From assembly GCA_020633315.1 (NCBI GenBank), contig JACKDV010000002.1, positions 248,001-312,000 of the forward strand: a stretch of DNA of 64,000 bases. The letters run 5' to 3'. The notes beneath the pieces were generated by a model that made no database searches, was not told the DNA's origin, and saw only the letters and a program-made list of their open reading frames with translations. The position numbers and the translations under genes are program-made. Shown in pieces: positions 26,324-38,157 of the stretch (the stretch's first letter is position 1; every line of letters begins with the position of its first letter). Source of the DNA: Myxococcales bacterium (GTDB lineage: Bacteria; Myxococcota_A; Polyangia; Nannocystales; Nannocystaceae).

Positions 26324-28053
26324 TGGGCGACGGCCTCGAGCTGCGGTGGCCGGGCAAGCTCGACGACCAGGGACGTCGCCGCCCCGTGCCGCGCCCGGGC
26401 GCCCGGTTGCGCCTGCGGGCGAGCTACCCCGCGAGCCCGGGCGTGGAGGCCCCCGCCGAGGCGCCCCCCGATCGCCTGATCGAGGGCGACAACCTGCTGG
26501 CCCTCGATGCCCTCGCCCGTGAGCTCGCCGGCCAGGTCGACCTCGTCTACATCGATCCGCCCTTCGCCACCGGAGGCCGCTTCGAGGTGGTGACCCCCGT
26601 GGGTCCCGGGGCCGACGCGCCGCCGCTGCGCCAGCCCGCCTACGCCGACGCCTGGCCCGGCGGGGTGGGGGGCCTGCTGGCCATGCTCGATCCGCGGCTG
26701 CGGCTGATCCACGAGCTGCTCGCGCCGCACGGCAGCCTCTACGTGCACGTCGATCCCACGGTGGGCCACGCGCTCAAGCTGCAGCTCGACGAGATCTTCG
26801 GGCCCGGCTGCTTCCAGCGCGAGATCGTGTGGCGGATCGGCTGGGTCTCGGGCTTCAAGACCCGCGCCCGCAACTGGATCCGCAACCACGATCTCATCTT
26901 CTTCTACGTCAAGGATCCCACGCGCTTCACCTTCAACAAGAGCTACATGCCGCATCCCCCGGGCTATCGGCGGCGCGACGGCTCGCCGCCCAAGGGCAAG
27001 GGCGTGCCCATCGACGACGTGTGGAATGCCGGCGACGCCGAGCTGGCGCTGCGGGGGCGCGACTCGCTGGACTCGATCCAGATCAAGAGCTTCTCCACCG
27101 AGAAGACCGGCTACGCCACGCAGAAGAACGAGAGCCTGCTGCGGCGCATCGTGGAGGCCTCGTCCAACCCGGGCGACCTGGTGCTGGACGCCTTCTGCGG
27201 CTCGGGCACCACGCTGGCGGTGGCCACAGAGCTGGGGCGGAGGTGGATCGGCTGCGACACCGGGCGCTCGGCGATCGAGATCACCACGCGGCGGCTGCTG
27301 GCCGTCGAGCGGGCGCGGGGCTTCGAGCGGCTCACCGTGGCCGACGACGAGCGGCGGCAGTGGAGCGCGGGGCTGGGCGAGGCGGGCCGCGACGAGGTCG
27401 AGGAGATCCGCGCGTGCTGGCGGGCGCTGGCGGGCGACGGTGCGGGCCCGCTGCGGGTGGAGGAGGCGATCGAGGGCTCGCCGCCCGCGGGGCCGGTGGC
27501 CGCGTGGCGCTGGGCGGTGGAGGTGCCGGTGGAGCGCTCGGGCGACGCGGTGGAGGTGGGTGAGCTCGCGCCCAGCCGGTCGCGTTCGCGCAAGCCGGCG
27601 CCGCAGCTCGTGGTGCAGCGGGCGATCGTCGACCCGCAATCGCGGGCTCAGCCCGGGCTGGCCCTGGCCGAGCGGGCCCGGCTGCGGATCCGCCTGCACG
27701 GGCTCGAGCAGGGCCGGGTGGAGGTCGAGCTGCTGAGCCTGGTCCATCCCACGCGCTCGCTGCTGCCCGAGGCGCTCGCCAGCGCGGGTCCGCTCGATCT
27801 GGTCGAGCACTGGTCGCTGGCCGCAGGGCCTGACGCGGGCGGGCCGGTCTTCGCGGTGTACGGGCGCTTCGATCGGGCCCGCACGCTGCCGCAGCACAGC
27901 GCTGCGTGGGCTCCCGCCGAGGGCGCTCGCACGGTGGTGCTGAGCGTGCGGGTGCACGATGCCCTGCACCGCGAGCATCGTCTCGAGCTCGAGCTCTCGC
28001 GGAGGGGCAAGGGCCTGAGCGTCACGCGAGCCCGGGCCCTCGCCGAGGGGTGA
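26323..28053 (+). CDS. Beta-class DNA methyltransferase (N6-adenine or N4-cytosine) with C-terminal extension
   Basis: This 576-residue protein has catalytic motif IV IDPPF (77-81) before the SAM motif I DAFCGSGTT (289-297). This is the beta-class order used by type III Mod subunits and many orphan methyltransferases. The region between them (about 120-280) should be the target-recognition domain. After the catalytic core there is an unusual tail of some 230 residues, rich in beta-strand-like sequence, that I cannot match. No restriction endonuclease or specificity gene is adjacent, so it is probably an orphan methyltransferase, regulatory or protective. It is translationally coupled to the cytochrome c gene. 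Confidence 0.82.
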   Translation: MGDGLELRWPGKLDDQGRRRPVPRPGARLRLRASYPASPGVEAPAEAPPDRLIEGDNLLALDALARELAGQVDLVYIDPPFATGGRFEVVTPVGPGADAPPLRQPAYADAWPGGVGGLLAMLDPRLRLIHELLAPHGSLYVHVDPTVGHALKLQLDEIFGPGCFQREIVWRIGWVSGFKTRARNWIRNHDLIFFYVKDPTRFTFNKSYMPHPPGYRRRDGSPPKGKGVPIDDVWNAGDAELALRGRDSLDSIQIKSFSTEKTGYATQKNESLLRRIVEASSNPGDLVLDAFCGSGTTLAVATELGRRWIGCDTGRSAIEITTRRLLAVERARGFERLTVADDERRQWSAGLGEAGRDEVEEIRACWRALAGDGAGPLRVEEAIEGSPPAGPVAAWRWAVEVPVERSGDAVEVGELAPSRSRSRKPAPQLVVQRAIVDPQSRAQPGLALAERARLRIRLHGLEQGRVEVELLSLVHPTRSLLPEALASAGPLDLVEHWSLAAGPDAGGPVFAVYGRFDRARTLPQHSAAWAPAEGARTVVLSVRVHDALHREHRLELELSRRGKGLSVTRARALAEG

Positions 28054-28056
28054 GGA

Positions 28057-28070
28057 CCTGGATCTCCAGG
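28057..28070. terminator. Palindrome CCTGGA-TC-TCCAGG after the methyltransferase stop
   Basis: A perfect 6-bp stem with a 2-nt loop, 3 nt downstream of the stop, in the 131-bp convergent spacer to 28184. It lacks a T-run. Nothing else convincing is seen in this spacer. Confidence 0.25.
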
Positions 28071-28184
28071 GGGGCGGAGCCGGGCCAGCGCGGGGCAGGG
28101 GCGGGGGCGGTCGCGCCACCGGCGAGGCCGAGCAGGAGCGGTCTCATCGCAGGCCCCAATGGACGGCGAGCCAGCGGCCTACGG

Positions 28185-28679
28185 CTACGGCGGGGGCGCA
28201 TGGCGAGGGATCACCAGGCGCCGCTCGCCCAGCACCAGCACCGTGTGCTCGCCCTCGCCCTCGTGCAGCCACTGGGCCAGGTCCATCTGGGCGCGGTTGG
28301 TGAAGCGCACCGCCAGCGGTCGAGCACTGGCCCGCGAGGGCGCCACCGCTCGCAGCCCCCGCTCGGGCTCGTCCCACAGGGCCTCGAGCGGCAGCGGCAG
28401 CTCGCGACCGTCGTCCAGGCGCATCCACAGCGCGTCGCCCTGCCGCCGCACCGCGGTGGCGCGCAGCGGGCAGTCCTCGATGGTGAGGTAGCACCACTGC
28501 GGCCCCAGCCGCACGATGGGCTCGCCGCCCTCGCTCAGGTCGAGCCCGTCTCGTAGCGCCTGCTCCACCCGCGGGTGGGTGATGGGCCCCTCGTCGAAGC
28601 GCAGCTCGCCGCGCGCGCTCATCCGCAGGGGCACCCCCCGGCGCAGCCGCTCGAGGGTCTCGGGGTCGATTCCGGCCAT
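28185..28679 (-). CDS. DUF1285-like protein
   Basis: This 164-residue soluble protein matches the DUF1285 pattern as I remember it. It has a short N-terminal segment ending in RMSARGELRFDEGPI, then a region leading to CYLTIEDCPLRATAV, then a beta-rich end. The family function is unestablished. There are no membrane segments. It has its own TGCTAGCCT box 9 nt before the ATG and is convergent with the DNA methyltransferase gene. Confidence 0.65.
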   Translation of the reverse strand: MAGIDPETLERLRRGVPLRMSARGELRFDEGPITHPRVEQALRDGLDLSEGGEPIVRLGPQWCYLTIEDCPLRATAVRRQGDALWMRLDDGRELPLPLEALWDEPERGLRAVAPSRASARPLAVRFTNRAQMDLAQWLHEGEGEHTVLVLGERRLVIPRHAPPP

Positions 28680-28688
28680 CCGGGGCCC

Positions 28689-28697
28689 AGGCTAGCA
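28689..28697 (-). promoter_or_regulatory. Candidate extended -10 TGCTAGCCT
   Basis: Minus-strand box ending 9 nt before the ATG at 28679; part of the recurrent TGCTAnnnT motif. Confidence 0.5.
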
Positions 28698-28726
28698 AAC
28701 GCGCGGGCGCTCGCACGATCTCGGTC

Positions 28727-29281
28727 TCACTTGCTGCACACGCACAGCCCGGTGGTGCGCGAGGTGCTGCAGGTGTCCCCGGCCGCCGGGTTGGCCTCGC
28801 ACTCCTGGCCCGCCGTGTTGGGGTTGTCGAAGGCCTCGATGCAGGCGCCGCCGTACATCGGGCACAGCTCGTTGCAGCTGCCGTTGGTGGTGGCGTTGAA
28901 GTGGCACTCGGAGTCGGTCTCCATGCACAGGATGTAGTCGGGCGCGGTGCCGTACATCTCGTCGCAGGTGATCGCGCTGCCGCTGCTGCTGCTCGCGCCG
29001 TCGCTGCCGGTCGTCGTGCCTCCCGACTCGGCCTCGCCCGTGCTCGCGGTCATGGTGGTGCCGCCGTCGTCGGTGGAGCCGCCGTCGGGCTCGAGCCCCG
29101 TGCTGCCGCCGTCCTGCGTGCCCACGGCCGTCGTCGCGAAGGTCTCGCCGCCACCGCTGCTGCTGCCGCCGGGCCCCGTCGACCCCACGCTCGTCGCCGT
29201 GCCGTCGCCGGCTCCCCCCACGTCGAGGGGCCCGCAGCCGAGCATCACGAGCCACGCCGCGATCCCTGCCATCCGCCCCAT
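28727..29281 (-). CDS. Cys-rich lipoprotein with Ser/Thr/Gly linker
   Basis: This 184-residue lipoprotein has the lipobox VMLGC at the end of its signal peptide. It is followed by about 80 residues of low-complexity Gly/Ser/Thr/Asp and then a compact domain of about 80 residues with ten Cys, probably five disulphides. The linker style is typical of Nannocystineae surface lipoproteins. The ATG at 29281 was chosen because it starts the signal peptide and has a TGCTATGCT box 8 nt upstream; an upstream in-frame ATG would add an unrelated charged leader. Function unknown, presumably extracellular or periplasmic. Confidence 0.8.
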   Translation of the reverse strand: MGRMAGIAAWLVMLGCGPLDVGGAGDGTATSVGSTGPGGSSSGGGETFATTAVGTQDGGSTGLEPDGGSTDDGGTTMTASTGEAESGGTTTGSDGASSSSGSAITCDEMYGTAPDYILCMETDSECHFNATTNGSCNELCPMYGGACIEAFDNPNTAGQECEANPAAGDTCSTSRTTGLCVCSK

Positions 29282-29289
29282 CGGAGCCG

Positions 29290-29298
29290 AGCATAGCA
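29290..29298 (-). promoter_or_regulatory. Candidate extended -10 TGCTATGCT
   Basis: Minus-strand box ending 8 nt before the ATG at 29281, identical to the box at 34232-34240. Predicted leader of one or two bases. Confidence 0.55.
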
Positions 29299-29370
29299 GA
29301 CCACGTCCAGGCGGGGCGGGCTCCCGACTCGCTCGCGAATCCGCCCCCGGCCGTGGGACACTGCCGTCAC

Positions 29371-31122
<1,752 letters not shown>

Positions 31123-31144
31123 CCAATGCCTCGGCGCGACGCGC

Positions 31145-32860
31145 TCAGCCTCCGGCCAGCGAGCTCCAGAAGTCGCACTGCTCGGTGCGCACGCCCGCGC
31201 CCGTGAGCGGAGGGGTATCGAGCCCCGCGTAGGGATCGACCCCGGCTTCATACGGCGGCCAGGCGAGGGCGGCGGTGCTCGGATCGCCGGTGCGCGCGAA
31301 GGTGGTCCAGGCCTCGCCGAGCAGCATGGCCATCGCCTCGTCGTCGGCGTTGATCGGGTAGGGCAGGCCGCCGAAGGGCACCGCGTCGAAGTTGCCGAAC
31401 ACGTAGACCAGCTCGAGGCCGTGGAAGGCGGCGGGCTCGACCATGGGCCCGGTGGTGTAGCCGTCGTAGGAGAAGTGGTAGCGGTACACCGCCGAGCTGC
31501 CGCCGGTGGCGGCCTCGGCCGCGTGGCGGGCCGAGCAGATGAACTTGAGGTCGGAGCTGAGCGCGATCCAGGCAGCGGTGCCCGAGTCGTAGTCGCTCAC
31601 CGGGTACTGCGCCAGCACGAGCGGGGCCAGGGGACCGAAGGTGGCGGCCACCAGCGCCTCGTACTGGGCGTCGTCGAGCGGGATCGAGTCCGAGGCGGTC
31701 TCCTCGGCGTTGGCCCCCACCACGAAGGGCACGTCCACGTGCTCTCCCGCCGCCATCTGATCGTCGGTGGAGGCGGGCAGGGTCACGCCGTCGACGTAGG
31801 GGCTCCACGCCTGGCCCAGGGCCGAGACGCTGGGGTAGCCGGTGGGCTCGGCCTCCACCACGGCGGCGAAGGGCAGCTCGAGCAGGCACTGCAGCGGGTC
31901 GGCCGTGCCGGTGCAGGTGGAGGCGTCCATCCAGGGATCGCCGACCTGGCCGCGGTACTGCGCCGACGAGCGCTGTGAGCAGGTGCCGCTCTGCACGATG
32001 GCGCGGTGGACCAGGCCCTCCGCCTCGGGGGCGCCCAGCACCGCGCAGGTGCTCACGGCCCCCGCCGACTCGCCGAAGACCGTCACGTTGCCCGGGTCGC
32101 CTCCGAAGGCCGCGGCGTTGCGCGAGACCCAGCGCAGCGCGTGGAGCTGGTCGAGCAGGCCGTAGTTGCCCGAGACGCCCCGCGGATCGCGGGCATCGAG
32201 CAGGTCGTGGGCCAGGTAGCCCAGCGCCCCCAGCCGGTAGTCGATCGTCACCACCACCACGTCGTGCTCGCGGGCCAGGCGGGTGCCGTCGAAGAGCGGG
32301 TCGGCGCCGTAGCCGAGGGCATGTCCGCCGCCGTGGATGAAGACCATCACCGGTCGCATCGCGTCGTCGCCGGGTCCGGGGGTCCACAGGTTGAGGTGCA
32401 GGCAGTCCTCGTCGCCCACCACCGGCCCGTCCTCCGACTCGAGCTGGGCGCAGCCCGGTCCGGGCTCGTCCGCGAGCCTCGTCTCGGTCCAGCACGCGGG
32501 GTCCTGCGGGGGCTGCCAGCGCAGCTCGCCCACGGGCGGGGCGGCAAAGGGCACGCCGAGGTAGGCGACCACTCCCTCGTGGTCCACGCCGTCGACCGGG
32601 CCGTGCTCGGTGAGCACCACGGTGCCGCCGGGCTGGACCATGGTCTCGCACTCGTCGACGGGGCCGGTGTCGGTGAGCTCGCTGCCGTCGTCGTCGCTCG
32701 AGCCCGTGCCGTCGGCGGCGGTCGTCGTGCCATCGGTGGGCGCGGTGGCATCGGTGGTGCCGGCATCGGAGCTCCCGCCTGCGCCCGCGCCTCCATCGTC
32801 ACCACAGCCGATCAGCAGCCACGCCGTGGCCACGCTCCCCAGGATCACCATCGTTCGCAT
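31145..32860 (-). CDS. Carboxylesterase type B lipoprotein
   Basis: This 571-residue secreted protein has lipobox Cys19 (LLIGCG), an acidic Asp/Thr/Gly/Ser-rich linker to about residue 65 and a full type B carboxylesterase domain. The nucleophile is Ser265 in GESAG, the oxyanion strand is HGGG near 177-179, and an FHGLEL segment supplies the likely catalytic His. It should hydrolyse carboxylic esters at the cell surface. The ATG at 32860 gives the signal peptide directly and lies 8 nt after a TGCTACTGG box. It shares its linker style with the lipoproteins at 28727 and 37059. Confidence 0.9.
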   Translation of the reverse strand: MRTMVILGSVATAWLLIGCGDDGGAGAGGSSDAGTTDATAPTDGTTTAADGTGSSDDDGSELTDTGPVDECETMVQPGGTVVLTEHGPVDGVDHEGVVAYLGVPFAAPPVGELRWQPPQDPACWTETRLADEPGPGCAQLESEDGPVVGDEDCLHLNLWTPGPGDDAMRPVMVFIHGGGHALGYGADPLFDGTRLAREHDVVVVTIDYRLGALGYLAHDLLDARDPRGVSGNYGLLDQLHALRWVSRNAAAFGGDPGNVTVFGESAGAVSTCAVLGAPEAEGLVHRAIVQSGTCSQRSSAQYRGQVGDPWMDASTCTGTADPLQCLLELPFAAVVEAEPTGYPSVSALGQAWSPYVDGVTLPASTDDQMAAGEHVDVPFVVGANAEETASDSIPLDDAQYEALVAATFGPLAPLVLAQYPVSDYDSGTAAWIALSSDLKFICSARHAAEAATGGSSAVYRYHFSYDGYTTGPMVEPAAFHGLELVYVFGNFDAVPFGGLPYPINADDEAMAMLLGEAWTTFARTGDPSTAALAWPPYEAGVDPYAGLDTPPLTGAGVRTEQCDFWSSLAGG

Positions 32861-32868
32861 GGTGCCCC

Positions 32869-32877
32869 CCAGTAGCA
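32869..32877 (-). promoter_or_regulatory. Candidate extended -10 TGCTACTGG
   Basis: Minus-strand box ending 8 nt before the esterase ATG. The last base deviates from TAnnnT. The 148-bp spacer 32861-33008 holds no gene I can support. Confidence 0.4.
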
Positions 32878-33008
32878 CGTCGCATGCCAGCCTCGAGGCC
32901 GCGGTGCCGGGTCGCTCGAGCGTGGCAAGCTCCCACGTCGACCTCGACTCCAGTCCATGGTGCGCAGTCCAGGCCCGCCGCGCGCCGGCGGGTCGCGGGC
33001 GCTCGCGC

Positions 33009-34076
33009 CTACACCCAGCCGGGGAGGTCGGCCACCAGGATGTGCGACCCCGTGCACGCCGAGGGCACGCCCATGCGCTCCTGCTCCGAGTCGGGCAGGC
33101 GCAGCGTGGTCGCATCGAGCCGAGTGGTCCGTGGCGGGTTGCCGTAGTTGAGGACGAAGGCATCGCCGTCGAGCGACAGCGCCACCCCGCGTGGCTCGGG
33201 CAGGCGCAGGCGACCGCGGGGCTCGCCCGTGTCGAGGCTCCACAGCGTGAGGCAGTTGCCCAGCGGAGTGGTGGCGGCCACGGTGCGGGTGGGCTCGTGG
33301 ATCGCCACGCTCAGCGTCTCGCCCTTGAGGGTGTCGATCAGCGCCTTGGGCTCGGTGGCCGTGCGCAGGGGACCCGTGGGGCCCCGCAGGCTCACGCCGC
33401 CCAGGTCGTCGGTGGGCGAGAGCCCGTCGCGGGGAGCCGAGACCACCGCGATCTCTCCGCCCGAGGCCACCGCCACGTGGCCGGTGTTGACCCACGGGTT
33501 GGTGGGGCGCACCGAGTCCAGCAGCGCATTGGTGCGCAGGTCCACGAAGGCCACGTTGGGCGGGTCTGCCTCGACCCCGACCGGCGAGCCGCCGTTGGTC
33601 ACCACGAGCACGTCGCCGTCGCCCATCAGCGCGCAGTCGTGGGGCGCGACCCCGTAGGTGGGGAGCTGCCCCAGCACCCGGAAGTCCCGCCCGTCGCGGA
33701 CCGAGAGCACGCCGCGCTGGCCGTCCTCGAGGTCGGTCTCCACGCAGTACAGCAGCGAGCCGTCCTTCGAGAACACGCCGTGGCCGTAGAACTGACGGCC
33801 CTCGCCGGCGTGCAGCACCTGGACCACCTCGCCCGCGCGCAGGTCGACCACGCAGGCCCCCGGCCCGCGCTTCTCGAAGAGCACCAGCAACCCCTCGTCG
33901 TGGGGGCTGGGGTTGAGGCCATGGGCCAGGAACGACAGCTCGACGAGCTCGGGCGTGGCCCCGGGGCGAAGCGGCAGGCGCACGAGGTGGTGCCGCATCT
34001 CGCCGGTCCGTGGATCGAGCTTGGCGCCACCACCCAGCAGGACCCCTTGGTCGTCGGCCTCCACGGAGGGCTCCAC
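33009..34076 (-). CDS. DUF1513-family beta-propeller protein
   Basis: This protein of about 355 residues resembles the DUF1513 (YncE-like) propellers. Typical family phrases are FYGHGVFSKDGSLLYCVETD and YGVAPHDCALMGDGDVLVV. Family members are usually exported by the Tat system and have no known catalytic role. Here no signal peptide is evident: the frame continues upstream only as Gly-rich sequence without a hydrophobic core. The GTG at 34076 is chosen because it directly follows a TATCAT box by 6 nt and starts at the conserved part. The cellular location is therefore uncertain. Confidence 0.75.
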   Translation of the reverse strand: MEPSVEADDQGVLLGGGAKLDPRTGEMRHHLVRLPLRPGATPELVELSFLAHGLNPSPHDEGLLVLFEKRGPGACVVDLRAGEVVQVLHAGEGRQFYGHGVFSKDGSLLYCVETDLEDGQRGVLSVRDGRDFRVLGQLPTYGVAPHDCALMGDGDVLVVTNGGSPVGVEADPPNVAFVDLRTNALLDSVRPTNPWVNTGHVAVASGGEIAVVSAPRDGLSPTDDLGGVSLRGPTGPLRTATEPKALIDTLKGETLSVAIHEPTRTVAATTPLGNCLTLWSLDTGEPRGRLRLPEPRGVALSLDGDAFVLNYGNPPRTTRLDATTLRLPDSEQERMGVPSACTGSHILVADLPGWV

Positions 34077-34082
34077 GCGATG

Positions 34083-34091
34083 ATGATAGCG
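34083..34091 (-). promoter_or_regulatory. Candidate -10 CGCTATCAT
   Basis: Minus-strand TATCAT ends 6 nt before the GTG at 34076, predicting a leaderless transcript. Confidence 0.45.
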
Positions 34092-34231
34092 CGCGTGGCC
34101 ACGGCCCGCGACGACGCCCCCGCGCCCGCCCGCGGCTCCGCCCGGATCCGGCCCCATTTCGGTGTGCGTGCCGAGGCTCCTCGATCCCCGAGGAGCGGCC
34201 TCGGTGGCCTGCCCGCTCCCGCCCCGAGGGC

Positions 34232-34240
34232 TGCTATGCT
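34232..34240 (+). promoter_or_regulatory. Candidate extended -10 TGCTATGCT
   Basis: It ends 15 nt before the ATG at 34256 and is identical to the minus-strand box at 29290-29298. Confidence 0.55.
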
Positions 34241-34255
34241 CGCGCCGGCCCCACG

Positions 34256-34834
34256 ATGCGAAGCCTCGGACACCTCCTGCTGTGGATCGGCGTGCTCGGG
34301 GGATCGTTCGTGGCGGTGCGCGATCCCGAGGACGTGAGCTGGCCGGCCTACGCCGCGCTGGCCGTGGTCGCGATCGCGGGCGTGCTGCTGCTGCGCCGCA
34401 CGGCCGCCGCGAGCCTGGGCACCGCGGCGCAGGTGGGGCAGCGCATCGACGGGCTGCGTCGCTCGCTCGCCGAGGCCGACGATGCCCTGCGGGGCCTGGC
34501 CGAGGCCGGCGACGAGCTCGACGTGTATGCGGTCCGCGATCGCCTCGACACGGAGCTCGCCGAGCCGCTGGGAGCCTTCGCCGACGGGCGCGAGGCGATG
34601 ATCCCCGCGTTCGGCCTCGATGCCTACGGCGAGGTGATGACCCGCTTCGCCGCGGCGGAGCGCCTGGTCAATCGCAGCTGGTCCGCCTCGGCCGACGGCT
34701 ACGTGGACGAGGTGCGAAGCTGCCTGGGCCAGGCCAGCGGGTTGCTCTCGGATGCCCGCGAGCGCTTCGAGGCGGCGGTGGCCAAGCGCGACGCCGCGCC
34801 CGCGCCTTCCCCCGGCGAGGCTCGGCGGGTATAA
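34256..34834 (+). CDS. Membrane protein with cytoplasmic coiled-coil-like domain
   Basis: This 192-residue protein begins with two hydrophobic helices (about 5-20 and 30-48), followed by an Ala/Glu/Arg-rich helical domain that looks like a coiled coil. No catalytic motif is visible and I do not recognise the family. It ends 9 nt before the ABC-F gene, with its stop codon inside a palindrome that may also carry that gene's -10 box. The two may be partly co-transcribed. Confidence 0.7.
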   Translation: MRSLGHLLLWIGVLGGSFVAVRDPEDVSWPAYAALAVVAIAGVLLLRRTAAASLGTAAQVGQRIDGLRRSLAEADDALRGLAEAGDELDVYAVRDRLDTELAEPLGAFADGREAMIPAFGLDAYGEVMTRFAAAERLVNRSWSASADGYVDEVRSCLGQASGLLSDARERFEAAVAKRDAAPAPSPGEARRV

Positions 34835-34840
34835 CCCGCC
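34824..34840. promoter_or_regulatory. Palindrome GGCGGGT-ATA-ACCCGCC with internal TATAAC
   Basis: A perfect 7-bp inverted repeat with a 3-nt centre covers the stop codon of the upstream gene and contains TATAAC (34830-34835), which ends 8 nt before the ABC-F start. It may be a promoter overlapped by an operator, or a stem near the start codon. Confidence 0.45.
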
Positions 34841-34843
34841 GCC

Positions 34844-36913
<2,070 letters not shown>

Positions 36914-37046
36914 GGGGGGGCGCCTCCTCGAGAGGGGCTGACCGCTCGCCCCACCGGCGCGCCCCTCGGGGACGGCCGCGCCTCGGTGTTTGAACGATGT
37001 TCTGCGACGCTGCGACGCAGGGCTGAAGCTTCGCCTCGCTTGGGGC

Positions 37047-37052
37047 CATAGT
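37047..37052 (+). promoter_or_regulatory. Candidate -10 CATAGT
   Basis: It ends 6 nt before the ATG of the vWA lipoprotein, the same leaderless spacing as several other boxes. The rest of the 145-bp spacer 36914-37058 shows nothing firm. Confidence 0.35.
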
Positions 37053-37058
37053 GAGTCG

Positions 37059-38114
37059 ATGGCTTCTCGTGCACCAAGCGTAGTGTTCGGAATCGCTGTG
37101 GCCTTGGCGGCTCCCGCCTGTGGGACTCCGTCCGAGATGGGCGACTCTGGGGAGACCAACCCGCTTCCGTCGTCCACGAGCGACGCGACGACGGTGGACG
37201 GCACGACCACGAACGTCGGCGGCACCACCATGGGGATGCCCGCGGACAGCACGGGGGGCACCACGATGGGCTCGTCCGAGGACGATGCCACGAGCATCCA
37301 GCCGCCCAAGATCGATCAGGGCGAGATCCCCGACGCGCCGCCCGTCGACGACCAGTGCACGATGGTGGACTTCCTGTTCGTCATCGACAACTCGGGCAGC
37401 ATGTCGACGTACCAGGCCAACCTCATCGCGAACTTCCCGACCTTCATCAACGGGATCCAGACCACCCTCGACGGGGTCGATTCCTATCAGGTCGGAGTGA
37501 TCACCACCGACGAGTACTTCACCAACACACCCAACTGCCGCAACCTGTCGTCGCTGGTGGTGCAGTCGTCGGGGGGCGTGTGTGGTCCCTACGCCGACGG
37601 GGACAACTTCATGACCGAGGACGACGACCTGGCCATGACCTTCAACTGTGCGGCCAACGTGGGCACCAGCGGCAGCGGGCTCGAGCTGCCGATGCAGGCG
37701 ATGGTCGAGGCGGTGCAGGAGGTCGACGGGGGCCCTGGGCAGTGCAACGAGGGGTTCCTGCGCGACGACTCCCTGCTGGTCATCGTCATCATCACCGACG
37801 AGTACGACGGGCCCGGCGACCCCGAGGGGCTCTCCTCGCCCGGCGATCCCATGACCTGGTACGACGATGTGGTCGCCGCCCGCGCAGGCATCCCCGAGAA
37901 CATCGTGGTGCTCTCGCTCATCAACTACATGGGCGGCCCGTGCCCGCCGTTCTCCGGCTACGACGACGGCGTCCACATCGCCACCTTCACCGAGCTGTTC
38001 GGCGACAATGGCTTCCTCGGGGGCATCTGCGAGCCCGACTACGGGCCGATCTTCAACCAGGCGATCGGCGTGATCGACAGCGCGTGCGACAACTTCATGC
38101 CCCCGCCGGGGTAG
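37059..38114 (+). CDS. vWA-domain lipoprotein
   Basis: This 351-residue exported protein has a signal peptide ending APAC, a Thr/Gly/Ser-rich linker to about residue 85, and a von Willebrand factor A domain. The metal-ion-dependent adhesion site is DNSGS (Asp110, Ser112, Ser114). vWA domains bind protein ligands through the metal site. Several Cys in the second half suggest disulphides. The protein is a myxobacterial style of surface lipoprotein, probably a binding or adhesion factor. The ATG at 37059 begins the signal peptide. A strong hairpin follows the stop. Confidence 0.88.
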   Translation: MASRAPSVVFGIAVALAAPACGTPSEMGDSGETNPLPSSTSDATTVDGTTTNVGGTTMGMPADSTGGTTMGSSEDDATSIQPPKIDQGEIPDAPPVDDQCTMVDFLFVIDNSGSMSTYQANLIANFPTFINGIQTTLDGVDSYQVGVITTDEYFTNTPNCRNLSSLVVQSSGGVCGPYADGDNFMTEDDDLAMTFNCAANVGTSGSGLELPMQAMVEAVQEVDGGPGQCNEGFLRDDSLLVIVIITDEYDGPGDPEGLSSPGDPMTWYDDVVAARAGIPENIVVLSLINYMGGPCPPFSGYDDGVHIATFTELFGDNGFLGGICEPDYGPIFNQAIGVIDSACDNFMPPPG

Positions 38115-38136
38115 CCGGGCCCGACCGCGGGCCCGG
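38115..38136. terminator. Bidirectional hairpin between convergent genes
   Basis: CCGGGCCC and GGGCCCGG form a perfect 8-bp stem with a 6-nt loop immediately after the vWA gene stop, in the 43-bp convergent spacer. No T-run, so efficiency is unclear. Confidence 0.5.
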
Positions 38137-38157
38137 TGTGGGGCGGAGGCGGGCTCG

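Noticed and set aside
28022..28147. 41-codon minus-strand ORF with a signal-peptide-like start
   Set aside because: It overlaps the methyltransferase gene end by 32 nt, has no promoter or homology that I can see, and is too short to support.
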